Shown here piece after piece: positions 63,101-64,000 of a stretch of DNA of 64,000 nucleotides. The notes under the pieces were generated by a model. The model had not been told where the DNA came from, searched no databases, and saw only the letters and a list, made by a program, of their open reading frames with translations. The position numbers and the translations under genes are program-made. Position 1 is the stretch's first letter. Each line of letters begins with the position of its first letter. The stretch is from Taiwanofungus camphoratus (taxonomy: Eukaryota; Basidiomycota; Agaricomycetes; Polyporales; Taiwanofungaceae): assembly GCA_003999685.1 (NCBI GenBank), contig CP021226.1, forward strand, positions 1,550,001 to 1,614,000. Reading direction: 5' to 3'.

Positions 63101-63538
63101 AGACAGACCTTCGAGCTCTTCTCCGAGCATCCATGTTCTTGTCGACTTGCTCATAGATTTGATCCGCTTCCTCGTCGTCGGCTTCATAAGTGGTACCGGC
63201 GAATAAACCATATTCGTTATCTGGATCTTGAAATTGTTCAGGATCGATCTCAGGCTCTTCACCTCGTCGCGCTTGGGCCTCACTGTCCACAACTGTCAGT
63301 GAATCGTACAGCTTGATGAAGGGCGGTACTACTCACGCAATCACCTCTGCGGATGGGCCTTCTCGTGCAGGACCAATATCAGAACGAGTTGTAAAACCCG
63401 ATGCGCTGCAAGATGTAAGTATAAGTAAGAGCATCTACAGACAACTGTTAAGACGTACCCTCGACCAAGACCAGCAACATACGAAGCCGGGGCAGGCATG
63501 GAAAGGAAAGCAAGCTTGTTCATTTTATTCGCAGCCAT
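60126..63538 (-). CDS. prp6: Prp6, U4/U6-U5 tri-snRNP splicing factor
   Basis: The start MAANKMNKLAFLSMPAPASY at 63538 is the near-invariant Prp6/PRPF6 N-terminus, followed by VAGLGRG, GFTTRSDIGPAREGPSAE and DNEYGLFAGTTYEADDEEAD (the PRP1_N domain). After a charged linker (NIPEVGNLTRKKRKRDERSF) come some 15-20 HAT/TPR-type helical repeats: ARMLFDSLVKSNPKHAPGWI, ARKLIKAGCEQCPKSEDVW, KRVLRKALEHIPNSVRLW, RAVLAYALKVFPDKRTLW, AREVLERAFVANPESEQIW, ARQWFERALTANSDLGDNWG and others, ending HHGSTWQSIAKDMKN and a stop at 60126. Prp6 bridges U5 and U4/U6 snRNPs by contacting Prp8 and Prp31. The gene has about ten short introns; no break is seen. An in-frame Met at 63556 is less likely, as the family begins close to NKLAFL. 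Confidence 0.92.
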
Positions 63539-64000
63539 GTTTGATTCTTCTCCCAATGCACAATGGTAGGTTTGTCAAACCAGTCTGGCTTGTAACGATG
63601 GGAAAATATGATGAAGTTGCTCGAGACCTGCCTACCTCAAGCCGGCGTAAGTAGACGCTCAGCTAATTGTTTACTACTGTTTGCGAAAGGTGCTAGCAAC
63701 GATCGAGTTGGTCCCAGTAGGGAGCAGCCTGAGGTAGGTAAATAGGTAGGTATATTCCGGACAAGGTCCCCTGCTGGAACACTGCTTTTCTGTACCATGG
63801 CTATCCAGAACATAGTATGAAATTTGCTCCCAGATTGTCGATTGCGCCAGTGACTTGTCTGCCAAAAACAATGTTCCCGCATCAGTAAAACCTCACTTTT
63901 ACTTAGATTGCTTATTGTCTTCTCACAAGTGTGAAAGACTATAAGTCAACATAAGACAATCAGACAATTATTCATGCCTTCCAAAAATCATTTTAAGAAG
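63539..64000. other. Upstream flank of prp6
   Basis: Contains the prp6 promoter; a short GGTAGGTA-type tandem is visible near 63733-63750. No gene is seen up to the end of the window. Confidence 0.5.

Overview
The window looks like nuclear DNA of a mushroom-forming basidiomycete (Agaricomycetes). Genes are split by many 47-75 nt introns with GTA/GTR donors and TAG/CAG acceptors. The gene families (F-box/LRR proteins, a YOR1-like ABC transporter, DUF3328/UstYa proteins, a long Ecl1-type zinc protein, NYN protein, Prp6, Rif1) fit that group. No rRNA, tRNA, CRISPR array or clear viral element was found.

Region 1 (1-15.9 kb) is the most interesting part. It reads as a compact gene cluster for a ribosomally made, modified secreted peptide (fungal RiPP of dikaritin type): the 3' end of an MFS transporter; a 206-residue precursor with a signal peptide and nine copies of a DFTDDIQSHYGR-type core separated by basic residues; two paralogous UstYa (DUF3328) membrane oxidases with complete metal-binding motifs and matching five-exon structures; and a full-size ABCC transporter between them. 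The precursor and first UstYa gene are divergent and share a 2.25-kb upstream region, which carries a SINE-like insertion with a 16-bp target-site duplication. The proposed pathway is: the precursor enters the secretory route, Kex2-type cleavage releases the cores, UstYa proteins oxidatively crosslink them (the His/Tyr part is the likely target), and the MFS or ABC pump exports or confines the product. Presence and integrity of the genes are read from the sequence; the pathway is inference.

Region 2 (18-37 kb) holds housekeeping and accessory genes: a Rif1-like telomere/replication-timing protein, a possible small gene at 23.3-23.7 kb, an F-box/LRR protein with a 10-nt microexon, an Rrn5-like Pol I factor, and a small CsbD-like hydrophilic protein. 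Region 3 (about 37-54 kb) is gene-poor and largely GC-rich; its only recognisable gene is a 574-residue protein with an N-terminal Ecl1-type zinc motif. Region 4 (54.3-63.6 kb) is gene-dense: a second F-box protein, a small NYN-domain protein, an aspartic protease with a hydrophobic C-terminus and a GC-AG intron, and the tri-snRNP splicing factor Prp6.

Exon limits were worked out by hand from frame continuity and splice consensus. They are firm for the precursor, both UstYa genes, the MFS 3' end, the F-box genes, NYN, Ecl1-like and CsbD-like genes (coding sums are divisible by three), and only approximate for ABC, Rif1, Rrn5, protease and Prp6.
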